Positions 43,058 through 51,992 of a stretch of 64,000 nucleotides of DNA are shown here, piece after piece; positions within the stretch are counted from its first letter, which is position 1; each line of letters begins with the position of its first letter. Source of the stretch: Rhodothermales bacterium (lineage in GTDB: Bacteria; Bacteroidota; Rhodothermia; Rhodothermales; JAHQVL01). A program made the translations under genes and the position numbers. The stretch lies in assembly GCA_041391505.1 (NCBI GenBank), contig JAWKNW010000019.1, forward strand, positions 60,089-124,088. The letters are read 5' to 3'. The notes beneath the pieces are model-generated. The model made no database searches. It saw only the letters and a program-made list of their open reading frames with translations, and was not told the DNA's origin.

Positions 43058-43495
43058 TTATTTGCGGAAGATGCCGAAGCCGAAGTAGCAGGGGTTGTCA
43101 CTGCACTTGTACATCTTCACCTCGATCTGATACGCATCCGTCGAGGAGGGCTCGAACTTGACGATGGGCTGGTCGTCGTCGCTCGTGTCTTCCTTGATGA
43201 CTTTGCCGGACTCGGTCAGGACCTTCACGTCGATGTCGCTGCAGTCGTTGTCGCAGGCCGCCGTAACGACGTATTCATCGTCGCTGCTGAAGGTGAACGT
43301 CCACGTATCGGTTTCTCCCTCGCGGATCGTGCCCATCACGTAGTTGCGTAGCTGGTAATCGCCCAGGTCGCTCACGACCGAGTAATGACGCTGGAGCTGG
43401 TCCCAGACCTGCTGGGCATAGGACTGGGCATGGATCGAAGCCGGCATGGCGGCCAGCGAAACCAGAATGACGACGAGGAGAGCGATGCGGCGCAT
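43058..43495 (-). CDS. Secreted protein with PPC-like domain
   Basis: 145 residues from the ATG at 43495. Signal peptide (IALLVVILVSLAAMPASIHA). The C-terminal half resembles a bacterial pre-peptidase C-terminal domain: GETDTWTFTFSSDDEYVV, CDNDCSDIDVKVLTESG, and ending CSDNPCYFGFGIFRK. Four Cys are present in that part. Usually such domains are attached to secreted enzymes; here it stands alone. Function unknown. Confidence 0.8.
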   Translation of the reverse strand: MRRIALLVVILVSLAAMPASIHAQSYAQQVWDQLQRHYSVVSDLGDYQLRNYVMGTIREGETDTWTFTFSSDDEYVVTAACDNDCSDIDVKVLTESGKVIKEDTSDDDQPIVKFEPSSTDAYQIEVKMYKCSDNPCYFGFGIFRK

Positions 43496-43659
43496 GGCAA
43501 ACGAAACGGAATGCTGAAATGAAGTACGCAATCCGTCACGCCGGCGCGTACGCTGTCAGCAGCGGGTATCGACCAGAAATCCGTTCCGTAAAAACCGGGC
43601 GCAGGGGAGCCGGCCGCCTGACCTGCAAAAAAGATCAGGCGGCGCCCCGTTTCTTGCGC

Positions 43660-44211
43660 CTACTGCGGCAACGGCACCACCGTGATGTCGTCGATGTTGG
43701 CCACAAACGCGCCCTCGGTGACGTTGACCGTCGTGGTGCCATCTTCGAGCGTCAGCGTCCCCGTGAACGTGCCTTTCACGATCGCATCCGTCTTCTCGAC
43801 GACCGTGATCCGCACGGCAGCTCCTGCTCCGATGTACACCGTGTCATCCTGACCCGCGACGGCCTCGACAAAACGGACCTGCGTCGAATAGTCTTCGGGG
43901 GCCAGGAAGCCCTCGTCGATCGTCGTCGTCAGCAGCACGGCGCTTGCGCTGACCGGAAAGTTGGGGAGGCCGGCCGAGGCCACGCTCAGCCAGAACGCCC
44001 GGCCGTCGCTGGTCGTGAAGAGCGTCGAGGTGACCTCCGTGAAGTTGGTCCAGTCACGCCCGTCGATCTTCATGCGCATCCACGAGCCGTTGACGGCGTG
44101 GGCCGGCGTCTCGTCGAGCGGCGCTTCCGGATCGTTCGAGTCGCATCCCCCCGCGAACGCGACGAGGCCGACGAGCAGGAAAGGGAGCCATGGCGGCGTG
44201 CGATGCGTCAT
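43660..44211 (-). CDS. Lipoprotein of unknown function
   Basis: 183 residues with lipobox AGGC (Cys about 23) after a short hydrophobic segment. The rest is beta-rich (WMRMKIDGRDWTNFTEV, TFTGTLTLEDGTTTVNV), reminiscent of DUF6252-type small lipoproteins, though I cannot confirm a family. It overlaps the outer-membrane protein gene by four bases and would be cotranscribed. Confidence 0.8.
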   Translation of the reverse strand: MTHRTPPWLPFLLVGLVAFAGGCDSNDPEAPLDETPAHAVNGSWMRMKIDGRDWTNFTEVTSTLFTTSDGRAFWLSVASAGLPNFPVSASAVLLTTTIDEGFLAPEDYSTQVRFVEAVAGQDDTVYIGAGAAVRITVVEKTDAIVKGTFTGTLTLEDGTTTVNVTEGAFVANIDDITVVPLPQ

Positions 44212-44804
44212 TTTTTCTCCCCGAAACGGTAGTGGATGCCCAGACCGAGCGAAATTGTGGAAAATCCTCCGTAATAGTCGAACGTGGCCAGCGCCAGTCC
44301 GAGTTCGGCGTTCACGAAGATGGGGGGGAATTCCTCATCCTTGAACAGCTTGGGCAGGCCGGTCTCGATGCCGGCGCCCACGCCGGCGCCGATGACGCTT
44401 TCGGATACCTTGCCGCCCAGAATCCCTAGATTCGTACTGTAGCGGTAGATGCTCGCGCCGCCATACCCGTAGAGGTCGTAGTTCTCGTTCCGATTGAACC
44501 GGTACCAGATCCGCCCGCCGACGTTGGTGACCGGGCCGAAAAAGCCCAGCACGGCCTCGGCCGTCAGGGTAGGGCTCATCTGCAGGGTGCCGCTGAGCCC
44601 GTACGCCGGCCACGCCGAGGCGAACCCGATACCGAACCGGCCGCCCTGGACGCCGACCGTCGCGTCGTCGTCGGGGATTGCCGTGTCGCCGGCCTGGGCA
44701 TAAGAGGCCCGGGGCAGTACGATGAGCAGAAAGAGCGATAGGCCGACCACTGATGGAAGCAGACGGCGCAGAAACGAAGGTAGCGCGTGGTTGTTCATGT
44801 GCAT
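44208..44804 (-). CDS. Outer-membrane beta-barrel-like protein
   Basis: 198 residues. Signal peptide (VVGLSLFLLIVLPRASYAQ). The mature part has alternating amphipathic strands and aromatic ends (GRIWYRFNRNENYDLYGYGG, LGLALATFDYYGGF, ending LGLGIHYRFGEKK), fitting a small 8-strand barrel. It is the first gene of a two-gene operon with the lipoprotein and is divergent from the TPR-kinase gene with 178 bp between. Confidence 0.82.
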   Translation of the reverse strand: MHMNNHALPSFLRRLLPSVVGLSLFLLIVLPRASYAQAGDTAIPDDDATVGVQGGRFGIGFASAWPAYGLSGTLQMSPTLTAEAVLGFFGPVTNVGGRIWYRFNRNENYDLYGYGGASIYRYSTNLGILGGKVSESVIGAGVGAGIETGLPKLFKDEEFPPIFVNAELGLALATFDYYGGFSTISLGLGIHYRFGEKK

Positions 44805-44852
44805 GCCGGATACTAGTTTGCCTGATGACGAATGGGCCGGGATGACGCCCTG

Positions 44853-44880
44853 TCAGATCGAATCTCTCAGATCGAATCTG
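44853..44880. repeat. Two tandem 14-bp direct repeats in divergent region
   Basis: TCAGATCGAATCTC at 44853 and TCAGATCGAATCTG at 44867, one mismatch at the end, followed by related words (TCCGATTGTATC). The location between divergent genes suits an operator, but this is inference. Confidence 0.55.
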
Positions 44881-44982
44881 TCCGATTGTATCCGTCCGAA
44901 CGCCCGATCCCGCCCTTCACTCCTAGATGCGGAATACGGCAGGTCGATTGTTCACCTGCCGGATCAGTGACCGCATTTTTTT

Positions 44983-47691
44983 ATGAGCGACCTCTCGCAC
45001 GACCGCCGTTTGCTCGACCTGCTGGATGCACTGTCCGACCTGGATCCTGCAGGCCGATCGGCGTTTCTGGATACCCACTGCGCCGACGAGCCGGAGTTGA
45101 GACGTCGCCTCGAGCGGCTGCTGGATGAGGATCACGCCGAGGCCCGGACGCACGACCTCGCCGCCTTCGATGCCGCGACCGAGGATACGCGCGCCGGCGC
45201 CGAGGCTGGCCCGTTTACGCTGCTCGAAAAAATGGGCGAAGGGGGGATGGGGACGGTGTACCGGGCCCGTCATAACCGGCTGGACAGGCAGGTCGCCGTC
45301 AAGTTCATCCGGTTCGGCCGGTTTGCAACCGAGGCCGAGCGCCGGCGCTTCACGACGGAGCAGCGCAGCCTCTCGCAACTCGCGCATCCGCATATCGTGA
45401 CGATCTTCGACAGCGGTTTTCTGGACGACAACCAGCCGTACTTCGCGATGGAGTATGTCGAGGGGATGCCGCTCGGCGCCTATTGCGACGCGCACCAGCT
45501 CTCGATACGCCGGCGTATCGCCCTGTTCATCCAGATCTGCGATGCGGTCCAGCACGCGCACGACCGCCTGATCGTCCATCGCGACCTCAAGCCGGGCAAT
45601 GTGCTCGTCCTGCCGGACGGGACGCCCAAACTGCTGGATTTCGGTATCGCCAAGCTGCTCGACGCCGACGACGACGCCTCGGCGGCGGCGGGCACCCGCA
45701 TCATGACGCCGGATTATGCAGCCCCCGAGCAGATCGAGGGCGGGCCGGTGACGGTGGCGACCGACGTCTATGCGCTTGGCGTGGTGCTGTATGAACTGCT
45801 CGCGGGGCGCCGGCCCTTCCTGCAGGCAGGCTCTCGGAGCGAATGGCTCCGCGCCATCCTGGAAACCGAACCCGCGCGCCCGTCGACGATCGTCTCCGAC
45901 GAGGCCGGCGCACCGCGTCACGCCACGCCGGCCCGGCTCCGCCAGACGCTGCAAGGCGATCTGGATACCATCGTCCTCAAGGCGCTCCAGAAAGAACCGT
46001 CCCGGCGGTACCGCTCGGCCCGGGAGATGGCGGAAGACCTCGACCGCTACCTGGCCGGCCGGCCCGTGCTCGCGCGGCCGGATTCGGTCGGGTACCGCGC
46101 CGGCAAGTTCGTGCGCCGGCATCGCGCCGGCATCGCCGCAGCGGCGGTCGTCGTGGGCATCCTCGCCGCGATGGGGGTGCTCTACGCCGTCAACGTCACG
46201 CGCGCCCGGGATGAGGCGGAGCAGGCCCGCGCACGCGCCGAGCGGGTCGCCAGCTTTACGCTGGACCTTTTTCGTCCCGCCGATCCCAACGTGGCGCAGG
46301 GCGATACGCTGACGGCCATCGAAATTCTGGATCGCAGCAGCGAGCGGCTGCTGCCGGCGCTGCGGGATGAGCCCGAGGTGCTCGCGGAGATGCTGGATGT
46401 GGTGGGGGGGATCTATGGCGGCCTCGGCCGTCCGGCCGACGCGACGCCGCTCCTCGAACGCTCCGTCAGGCTACGGCGCGCCTGGGCGGACGAGCGCCCC
46501 GAAGAGCTCGGCGAGAGTCTCGCTCACCTCGCGGAGGTCGAACTCATCGGCAACGTGGTCGATTCGGCCCGTGTCCATCTGGAGGAGGCCTATGCCCTCA
46601 CCGTGAAGGCGCACGGGGCCGGCGGGGTGGAGGTGGGCGGCGTGCTGGACCTCCTCGGGCACACGGCCTTCGCCCAGGCGCGGTACGACGATGCGGATTC
46701 GCTCTTCCGGGCCGCGATCGGGGCGTTCGATGCGGCGCCGGTCGATGCGGATCAGGCCGCGCTGCGGCGGGGGCTGGCTTCGGCGCTCAACAACCTCGGC
46801 GGCGTGCTGTTCATGCGCCGCGAGCTGGCGTCCTCGCTCGAGGCCCTCAACCGCGCGCGCTCCCTCTATGAGGCCATCCACGGCGACACCCCGCACACCG
46901 ATCTCATCGTCATCCACAATTCCCTCGGCAACGCGTACCGGCTCACGGATTCGCTGGACGCCGCGATACGGGAATTCGAGCAGGCGCTCGACATGTCGCG
47001 GGCGCTCCTCGGGCGCCATGCCACCACGGCGACCATGGCGAGCAATCTCGGCGTGGCGCTGCTCGACGGCGGCTGCGGCACGGACGTACGCAGCCTCTTC
47101 GAAGAGGCGCGCTCGATTCGGGAGCAGGTGCTCGGCGCCGGCCACCCGAGTCTGGCCATGACGGTCTACAACCTGGGCGTCGCCGTCCAGCGCTGCGATG
47201 GCGACCCGGCCCGCGCCATTCCGTTGCTGGAAGATGCGGAGCGGCGGCTCGTCGCGGCGACGAAGCCCAACGATCTCCGCGTCGCGACCAGCCGGCATCA
47301 GCTCGCCGAGGCGTACCGGGAGGTGGGCCGGTATGGAGAGGCCCTCGCGAAGTCGCGCCAGGCGCTGGCCGCGCGAACCGCGCAGCTCCGTGAACCCAAT
47401 CGCGACATCGGCCGTTCCTACTCCTCGCTGGCGCTCGCGCATGCGGCCGCCGGCCGGCCGGACTCCGCCGAAGCGTACGCCACCCTCGCCCTCGACCAGT
47501 TCGATCGCCTCGACACGCCGGACATTGAGGCGCAACGCACGACGCTGCGCGTCCTCGGCGAAGCGCTCCAGGCCCGGCGCCGGTGCCCGGACGTGTTAGC
47601 GCTGTTTGCCCGCTATCGGGAGGCGCTCGAAGACTCGGGCAGCGAGCAGGCCGCCATCGACCGATTGCGCCGGACCTGTTCGGACTCCTGA
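44983..47691 (+). CDS. Ser/Thr protein kinase with TPR C-terminal region
   Basis: 902 residues. A short N-terminal helical region (LLDLLDALSDLDPAG, ELRRRLERLL) is typical for kinases of this type. The kinase domain spans about 77-350: GEGGMG, VAVKFIRFG (Lys), HRDLKPGN, DFGIAKL, APEQIEGG. A membrane helix is at about 383-405 (AGIAAAAVVVGILAAMGVLYA), then about 500 residues of TPR repeats (for example LNNLGGVLFMRRELASSLEALN). Such proteins occur in Rhodothermales, often next to ECF sigma factors, as here: the sigma gene starts 10 bp downstream. Its own membrane helix places TPRs on the outside. Confidence 0.93.
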   Translation: MSDLSHDRRLLDLLDALSDLDPAGRSAFLDTHCADEPELRRRLERLLDEDHAEARTHDLAAFDAATEDTRAGAEAGPFTLLEKMGEGGMGTVYRARHNRLDRQVAVKFIRFGRFATEAERRRFTTEQRSLSQLAHPHIVTIFDSGFLDDNQPYFAMEYVEGMPLGAYCDAHQLSIRRRIALFIQICDAVQHAHDRLIVHRDLKPGNVLVLPDGTPKLLDFGIAKLLDADDDASAAAGTRIMTPDYAAPEQIEGGPVTVATDVYALGVVLYELLAGRRPFLQAGSRSEWLRAILETEPARPSTIVSDEAGAPRHATPARLRQTLQGDLDTIVLKALQKEPSRRYRSAREMAEDLDRYLAGRPVLARPDSVGYRAGKFVRRHRAGIAAAAVVVGILAAMGVLYAVNVTRARDEAEQARARAERVASFTLDLFRPADPNVAQGDTLTAIEILDRSSERLLPALRDEPEVLAEMLDVVGGIYGGLGRPADATPLLERSVRLRRAWADERPEELGESLAHLAEVELIGNVVDSARVHLEEAYALTVKAHGAGGVEVGGVLDLLGHTAFAQARYDDADSLFRAAIGAFDAAPVDADQAALRRGLASALNNLGGVLFMRRELASSLEALNRARSLYEAIHGDTPHTDLIVIHNSLGNAYRLTDSLDAAIREFEQALDMSRALLGRHATTATMASNLGVALLDGGCGTDVRSLFEEARSIREQVLGAGHPSLAMTVYNLGVAVQRCDGDPARAIPLLEDAERRLVAATKPNDLRVATSRHQLAEAYREVGRYGEALAKSRQALAARTAQLREPNRDIGRSYSSLALAHAAAGRPDSAEAYATLALDQFDRLDTPDIEAQRTTLRVLGEALQARRRCPDVLALFARYREALEDSGSEQAAIDRLRRTCSDS

Positions 47692-47701
47692 TTTCGCACC
47701 T

Positions 47702-48301
47702 ATGCCCACGCTTCCATCCGCTTTTTCTGACGAGGCCGACCCCGGGACGGTGACCGTGCTCCTGCTCCAGGCGGAAGCCGGCGAGGCGGGGGCCTGGGAT
47801 GCGCTGTTCAGCCTCGTTTATCCGTATCTGCGCAACGCCGCCGCGCGCGCGCTCGAACGGGAGCGCGGCGACCACACGCTGCAACCCACCGACCTCCTCC
47901 ACGAGGCCTACATGCGGCTGGTGCACCAGGACAAAGCGACCGCCCGCAATCGCGCCCATTTTTTTGGGATCTGCGGCCGGTGCATGCGCCAGATTCTCGT
48001 CGACCATGCCCGCGCCCGCAACGCACAAAAACGCGGCGGCGACGTGCAGATCCTCTCGCTCGATGCGCGCATCGATGTCCCGGAGGTCGCGAAGCCCGAA
48101 TACGTGCTGCTGCTCGACGAGGCGGTCGAGCGGCTGGAGCAGATCGACGAACCCCGCGCCCGGCTGGTGGAAATGCGGCTTTTCGCCGGCCTGACCCTCG
48201 AGGAAGCGGCCGTTGCGCTCAACACGACCTATAGCACCGCCCGCCGGCGCTGGGAGGCGGCCCGGCTCTGGCTTCAGGATTATCTGGAACGCGCGGCCTG
48301 A
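47702..48301 (+). CDS. ECF sigma factor of the Acidobacteria/Rhodothermales type (TIGR02999-like)
   Basis: 199 residues from the ATG at 47702. Region 2 carries YLRNAAARALERERGDHTL and LLHEAYMRL; region 4 carries VEMRLFAGLTLEEAAVALN and the helix-turn-helix STARRRWEAARLW. Its position right after the TPR kinase is the known pairing in this group and suggests phosphorylation or TPR-mediated control, which is inference. Confidence 0.9.
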   Translation: MPTLPSAFSDEADPGTVTVLLLQAEAGEAGAWDALFSLVYPYLRNAAARALERERGDHTLQPTDLLHEAYMRLVHQDKATARNRAHFFGICGRCMRQILVDHARARNAQKRGGDVQILSLDARIDVPEVAKPEYVLLLDEAVERLEQIDEPRARLVEMRLFAGLTLEEAAVALNTTYSTARRRWEAARLWLQDYLERAA

Positions 48302-48371
48302 CGCCGTGCTGTAACATCGCGGGACCCCCGTGCGTGTTGCCAGCACCATCCCATCAAACCGAGGCCGCTGT

Positions 48372-48746
48372 ATGCGATACACGCGTTACGTCATTCCGAT
48401 TCTTGTCGCCGCGTGGATCGCCGGCTGTGCCGTCCTCGATGGCGATCTCGATGTCTACGAGGGCACCTACGATGTCGGGTTCGAGGTCAATGCCTTTCAG
48501 CCGTGCGACGAGACGGAGACATGGTGGGTCGTCGGCCCCAACAGCGCCGTCGATCGGCTTGTGGACCAGACCCTGGCCGTCCGGGCCGCCGACTCGACCC
48601 GCGCCAACGCGCCGGTGTTCGTCCGCCTGCAGGGCAAACCGGGACCGAGCGGCCAATATGGTAACACGGGCGCCTACGAACGCGAGTTTTCGCTCCAGGA
48701 TGTGCTTGAAGTGCGCACCTTCCGCGAAGGCGATTGCGGCTCGTGA
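48372..48746 (+). CDS. Small lipoprotein of unknown function
   Basis: 124 residues from the ATG at 48372. Signal peptide with lipobox WIAGC (Cys about 20). The mature part has EGTYDVGFEVNAFQPCDETETWWVV and FVRLQGKPGPSG, with Cys pair C-terminal (CDET, EGDCGS). It follows the sigma factor by 70 bp and may be regulated by it. Confidence 0.72.
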   Translation: MRYTRYVIPILVAAWIAGCAVLDGDLDVYEGTYDVGFEVNAFQPCDETETWWVVGPNSAVDRLVDQTLAVRAADSTRANAPVFVRLQGKPGPSGQYGNTGAYEREFSLQDVLEVRTFREGDCGS

Positions 48747-48790
48747 GGATGCCCGGGGCCTGTCATCAATCCGGCCGGCATCCTCGCCGA

Positions 48791-50332
48791 TCAGGGGGGA
48801 TTGGCTGCGGACGTGGGTGCGCGCGTGCCTGGTTCAAGGGCATCGGCGGCATCCCGGAGTAGCTGGATCGCCAGATCCACCTGCGCGCGATGCGTCCGGT
48901 AGCCGAGGACGGCGAGGCGGATCGTAAAACGGCCGTCGATGCGGGTCGAAGACAGAAAGACGCGGCCATCCCGTTGTAGCCGGTCCACGATGGCCTCATT
49001 GAGCCGGTCCGCTTCTTCCGCCGACGCCCCAGCCGGCGCCCGGCGAAACGCGACGACCGAAAGATCCGGCGCAGGACCCACTTCGAAGCCGGCTTCGGCG
49101 ATCCGTTGGTGGAAATACCGGGCCAGCAGCAGCTTCTCTTCCAGAGCGGCCCGAAACGGATCCGTGCCGAGCAAGGCGAGCGGTAGCCACATCCGCAGCG
49201 CCCGGAACGGTCGGCTCAGCTCCGGCGACAGCTCTCCCGGCGAGAGCGACGCCTGGTTTGCGGCATCCTGGAGGCACGCCCCCGTCAGATCGTGGGGCGG
49301 CAGCAGAAACCGCGTCTCCCGAACCAGCAGAATGCCGAGACCCCAGGGGAGGAAGAGGCTTTTATGCGGATTGAGGATGACCGAGTCCGACCGCTCGATG
49401 CCGGACATCCGACGCCGGCCTTCATCCGTCAACAGAAAGAAGCCGCCATACGCCGCGTCGACATGCAGCCAGCAGCCTGCCTCGCGGGCGATATCGGAGA
49501 GGGGGGCGATCGGGTCGATCGCGCCGGTGTCGGTGGTGCCGGCGGTAGGGGCGACCATCCACGGAAGCAGACCGGCCTCGCGGTCGGCCTGGATCGCCTG
49601 TGAAAGGGCATCAGGCCGCATGCGGTGCCGCTCGTCCATCGCCACGCGGCGGATGATCGCCTCGGCCATGCCGGCGACCCGAAGCGCCTTGTCCATCACC
49701 GGATTGGTCTGCTCGGTGAGGTAGACGACGGCGCGGTGGTAGTCCGCGGCGCGCAAGCCGTGCGCCTCCCGGGCCGCGGCGATCGCGCTCAGTATGGCGA
49801 GGCTTCCTCCCGAGGCCAAGTAGCCGCCGGCGGTGTCCGGGTAGCCGACCAGATCGGCCGTCCACCGGACCATCGCGTTTTCGAGCTGCACCAGCCCCGG
49901 CCCCGTCTGCGCCATCCCGGAATAAGCGTTTGTCGCCGCGGCCAGGTAATCGCCCAGGGCGGCATGGAAGAGTCCGCCGCCGGTCAGGTACGCGAAATGG
50001 CCCGGCGCCGACGGGGAAGCCCCGCCGTGGAAGATCTCCCCCTCCAGATAGCGCCGGACGGCGTGGATGGACATCGCGCCGGGGCCTATCGGTGGAACCG
50101 GCTCGCGACCGGTATGCGTGGTGAACGCCGGCAGGGTGTCGACGTCTTCCACATAGCGGCGGGCTACCGCGTGCGTCATCGCCCAGAGCGCGTCGCGGGT
50201 GGACGCATCGGCCTCGAGCGCCCGTCCGGCGCGGGCGAAGGCGTCAAGGCGGTCGGTTATCTCCATCCTATCGAGCATCATGAATTCCGTCTGGCTGGCG
50301 GCGTGGTGTGCGTGGTCGAGGCGAGGTGCCAT
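48791..50332 (-). CDS. PLP-dependent decarboxylase (group II, DDC/GAD type)
   Basis: 513 residues from the ATG at 50332; a start at 50422 would overlap the divergent operator. The fold is that of aromatic amino acid or glutamate/aspartate decarboxylases: the PLP Lys lies in NPHKSLFLPWG; WLHVDAAYGGFFLL carries the Asp that pairs with the pyridine N and the Ala stacking on PLP. FTSGGS-like loop is ASGGSLAILSAI. Substrate not predictable. It is divergent from a MocR regulator by 100 bp, which suggests it is its target. Confidence 0.9.
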   Translation of the reverse strand: MAPRLDHAHHAASQTEFMMLDRMEITDRLDAFARAGRALEADASTRDALWAMTHAVARRYVEDVDTLPAFTTHTGREPVPPIGPGAMSIHAVRRYLEGEIFHGGASPSAPGHFAYLTGGGLFHAALGDYLAAATNAYSGMAQTGPGLVQLENAMVRWTADLVGYPDTAGGYLASGGSLAILSAIAAAREAHGLRAADYHRAVVYLTEQTNPVMDKALRVAGMAEAIIRRVAMDERHRMRPDALSQAIQADREAGLLPWMVAPTAGTTDTGAIDPIAPLSDIAREAGCWLHVDAAYGGFFLLTDEGRRRMSGIERSDSVILNPHKSLFLPWGLGILLVRETRFLLPPHDLTGACLQDAANQASLSPGELSPELSRPFRALRMWLPLALLGTDPFRAALEEKLLLARYFHQRIAEAGFEVGPAPDLSVVAFRRAPAGASAEEADRLNEAIVDRLQRDGRVFLSSTRIDGRFTIRLAVLGYRTHRAQVDLAIQLLRDAADALEPGTRAPTSAANPP

Positions 50333-50384
50333 CGGTGAGTTCGGCCGTTGGCAGAACGCGTGAACGGTCCAAACGTAGGAAGGA

Positions 50385-50432
50385 ATTGGTCTGTATAGAA
50401 GACCAATAATGGATGGATACACTGGACCAATT
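50385..50432. promoter_or_regulatory. Operator-like repeats between decarboxylase and MocR genes
   Basis: A perfect 8-bp inverted repeat ATTGGTCT (50385-50392) / AGACCAAT (50400-50407), and a third half-site TGGACCAATT (50423-50432) that ends at the regulator ATG. Similar words (GGTCC) occur at 50366. MocR/PdxR proteins bind repeated half-sites of just this sort between divergent genes. Confidence 0.7.
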
Positions 50433-51902
50433 ATGCCTTCAACCGCGACCCCCGATCTTGTGCTGACGCCGCGCTCGCCCGACGAGCCGGCCTATCGATG
50501 GCTCTGCGACGCGCTCCGGGGCGCCATCCTGGGCGGCCGGCTGCGGCCGGGCGTGCGGCTGCCCGCCTCGCGCGAGCTTGCGCGGACGTACGGTCTGTCG
50601 CGCGGGACCGTCGTCACGGCGTTCGAGCTGCTTCAGGCCGAGGGGTATCTCGAAGGGCGCGTCGGCGCGGGCACCTATGTTTCCCGAACGCTGCCGGACG
50701 CGCTGCTGCAGGTGGAGGAACGACCTTTGGGTAAGGCAACGCCGGCAACGGCCACCCCGGGCAATGCCGCGTTCAGCCGGCGCGTCGTGCTGATTCCTCC
50801 CGTCGAGCCCCATTCGCCGCGCGCCTTCCGGACCAACCTGCCGGCGATCGATCTCTTTCCGATGAAGCGCTGGGCGCGGGTCGCGAACCGCCGCCTGCGC
50901 CAGATGCCGCATGCGCTGCTCGAAGGCTGTGCGCCGCTGGGGTATCTGCCGCTCCGCGAAGCCGTAGCCGAATACCTGCACACCTCCCGGGGCGTCGAGG
51001 CGGAGCCCGAGCGCATCGCCATCCTGTCCGGCGTCCAGGAAGCGCTGGATCTGCTGACGCGCCTGCTCGTCGACCCGGGCGGGCGGGTGGGGCTTGAAAA
51101 TCCGGGGTACGTGGGCGCGCGGCGGGTGTTCGAGGCGCAGCACGTGGCGATGGTCCCGATCCCGGTCGATGCCGACGGGATGACCGTCCCGGCCGGCGCT
51201 CCGGACGTGCGCATGGTCTACCTGACGCCCGGCCACCAGGCCCCGCTGGGCATGAGCATGAGCCTCGCCCGCCGGCTCGCCCTGCTCGAGTGGGCCCGTG
51301 CGACCGACACATGGCTTATCGAAGACGACTACGACAGCGAATACCGCTACGCCGGCCGGCCGCTGCCGGCGCTCCAGGGGCTGGATCGGCACGGCACCGT
51401 GATTTATGCCGGCAGCTTTAGCAAGGTGCTGTTCCCCGGCTTGCGGCTGGGGTACCTCGCCCTGCCGGCCGCGCTGGTCGACCCGGTTGCGGCGGCGCGC
51501 TCACTGACGCAGCGGCATGCGTCCATCCTCGATCAGACGGTGTTGTGCGATTTTATGACGGAAGGCCATTTCAGTCGGCACGTCCGCCGGATGCGCGGGG
51601 TCTATGCCGAACGGCTCGGCGCGCTGGCCGAGGCTGCGGAGCGGATGCTCGCCGGCCGGCTGGAGGTCGTCCGCGTCGAGGCGGGGCTGCAGACGGTCGG
51701 TTGGCTGGGCGATGGTCTTGATGCGCGGGCCGTGGCGGACGCGGCGCGAGCGGCCGGGATCGACGTGTACCCGGTTTCCGGTGCCTGCCTGCGCCCACTG
51801 GGGCGTGAGGGGCTGCAGTTGGGTTTCGCGGCCGTCTCGCCGGCAGCACTGCGGCGCGGCGTCGAACGGCTGTCGGAGATCCTGAACCGCCTTGCCGGAT
51901 AG
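50433..51902 (+). CDS. MocR/PdxR-family transcriptional regulator (GntR-type with aminotransferase domain)
   Basis: 489 residues from the ATG at 50433, chosen because the upstream ATG at 50409 lies in the operator-like repeats. The GntR winged helix is at about 18-80 (PGVRLPASRELARTYGLSRGT). The aminotransferase class I fold follows with PLP Lys in YAGSFSKVLFPGLRLGYLA, and DDYDSEYRYAG binding motif. It senses PLP or a PLP-adduct. It probably controls the divergent decarboxylase. Confidence 0.93.
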   Translation: MPSTATPDLVLTPRSPDEPAYRWLCDALRGAILGGRLRPGVRLPASRELARTYGLSRGTVVTAFELLQAEGYLEGRVGAGTYVSRTLPDALLQVEERPLGKATPATATPGNAAFSRRVVLIPPVEPHSPRAFRTNLPAIDLFPMKRWARVANRRLRQMPHALLEGCAPLGYLPLREAVAEYLHTSRGVEAEPERIAILSGVQEALDLLTRLLVDPGGRVGLENPGYVGARRVFEAQHVAMVPIPVDADGMTVPAGAPDVRMVYLTPGHQAPLGMSMSLARRLALLEWARATDTWLIEDDYDSEYRYAGRPLPALQGLDRHGTVIYAGSFSKVLFPGLRLGYLALPAALVDPVAAARSLTQRHASILDQTVLCDFMTEGHFSRHVRRMRGVYAERLGALAEAAERMLAGRLEVVRVEAGLQTVGWLGDGLDARAVADAARAAGIDVYPVSGACLRPLGREGLQLGFAAVSPAALRRGVERLSEILNRLAG

Positions 51903-51992
51903 GGCGCTGCGTCGTACTGTTAGGAGCGCCCACCACGTCAGCTGAGCCTGGCGAAGTATCTGTCCTGAACGCGTTCGTCTTTCTACGAATCC

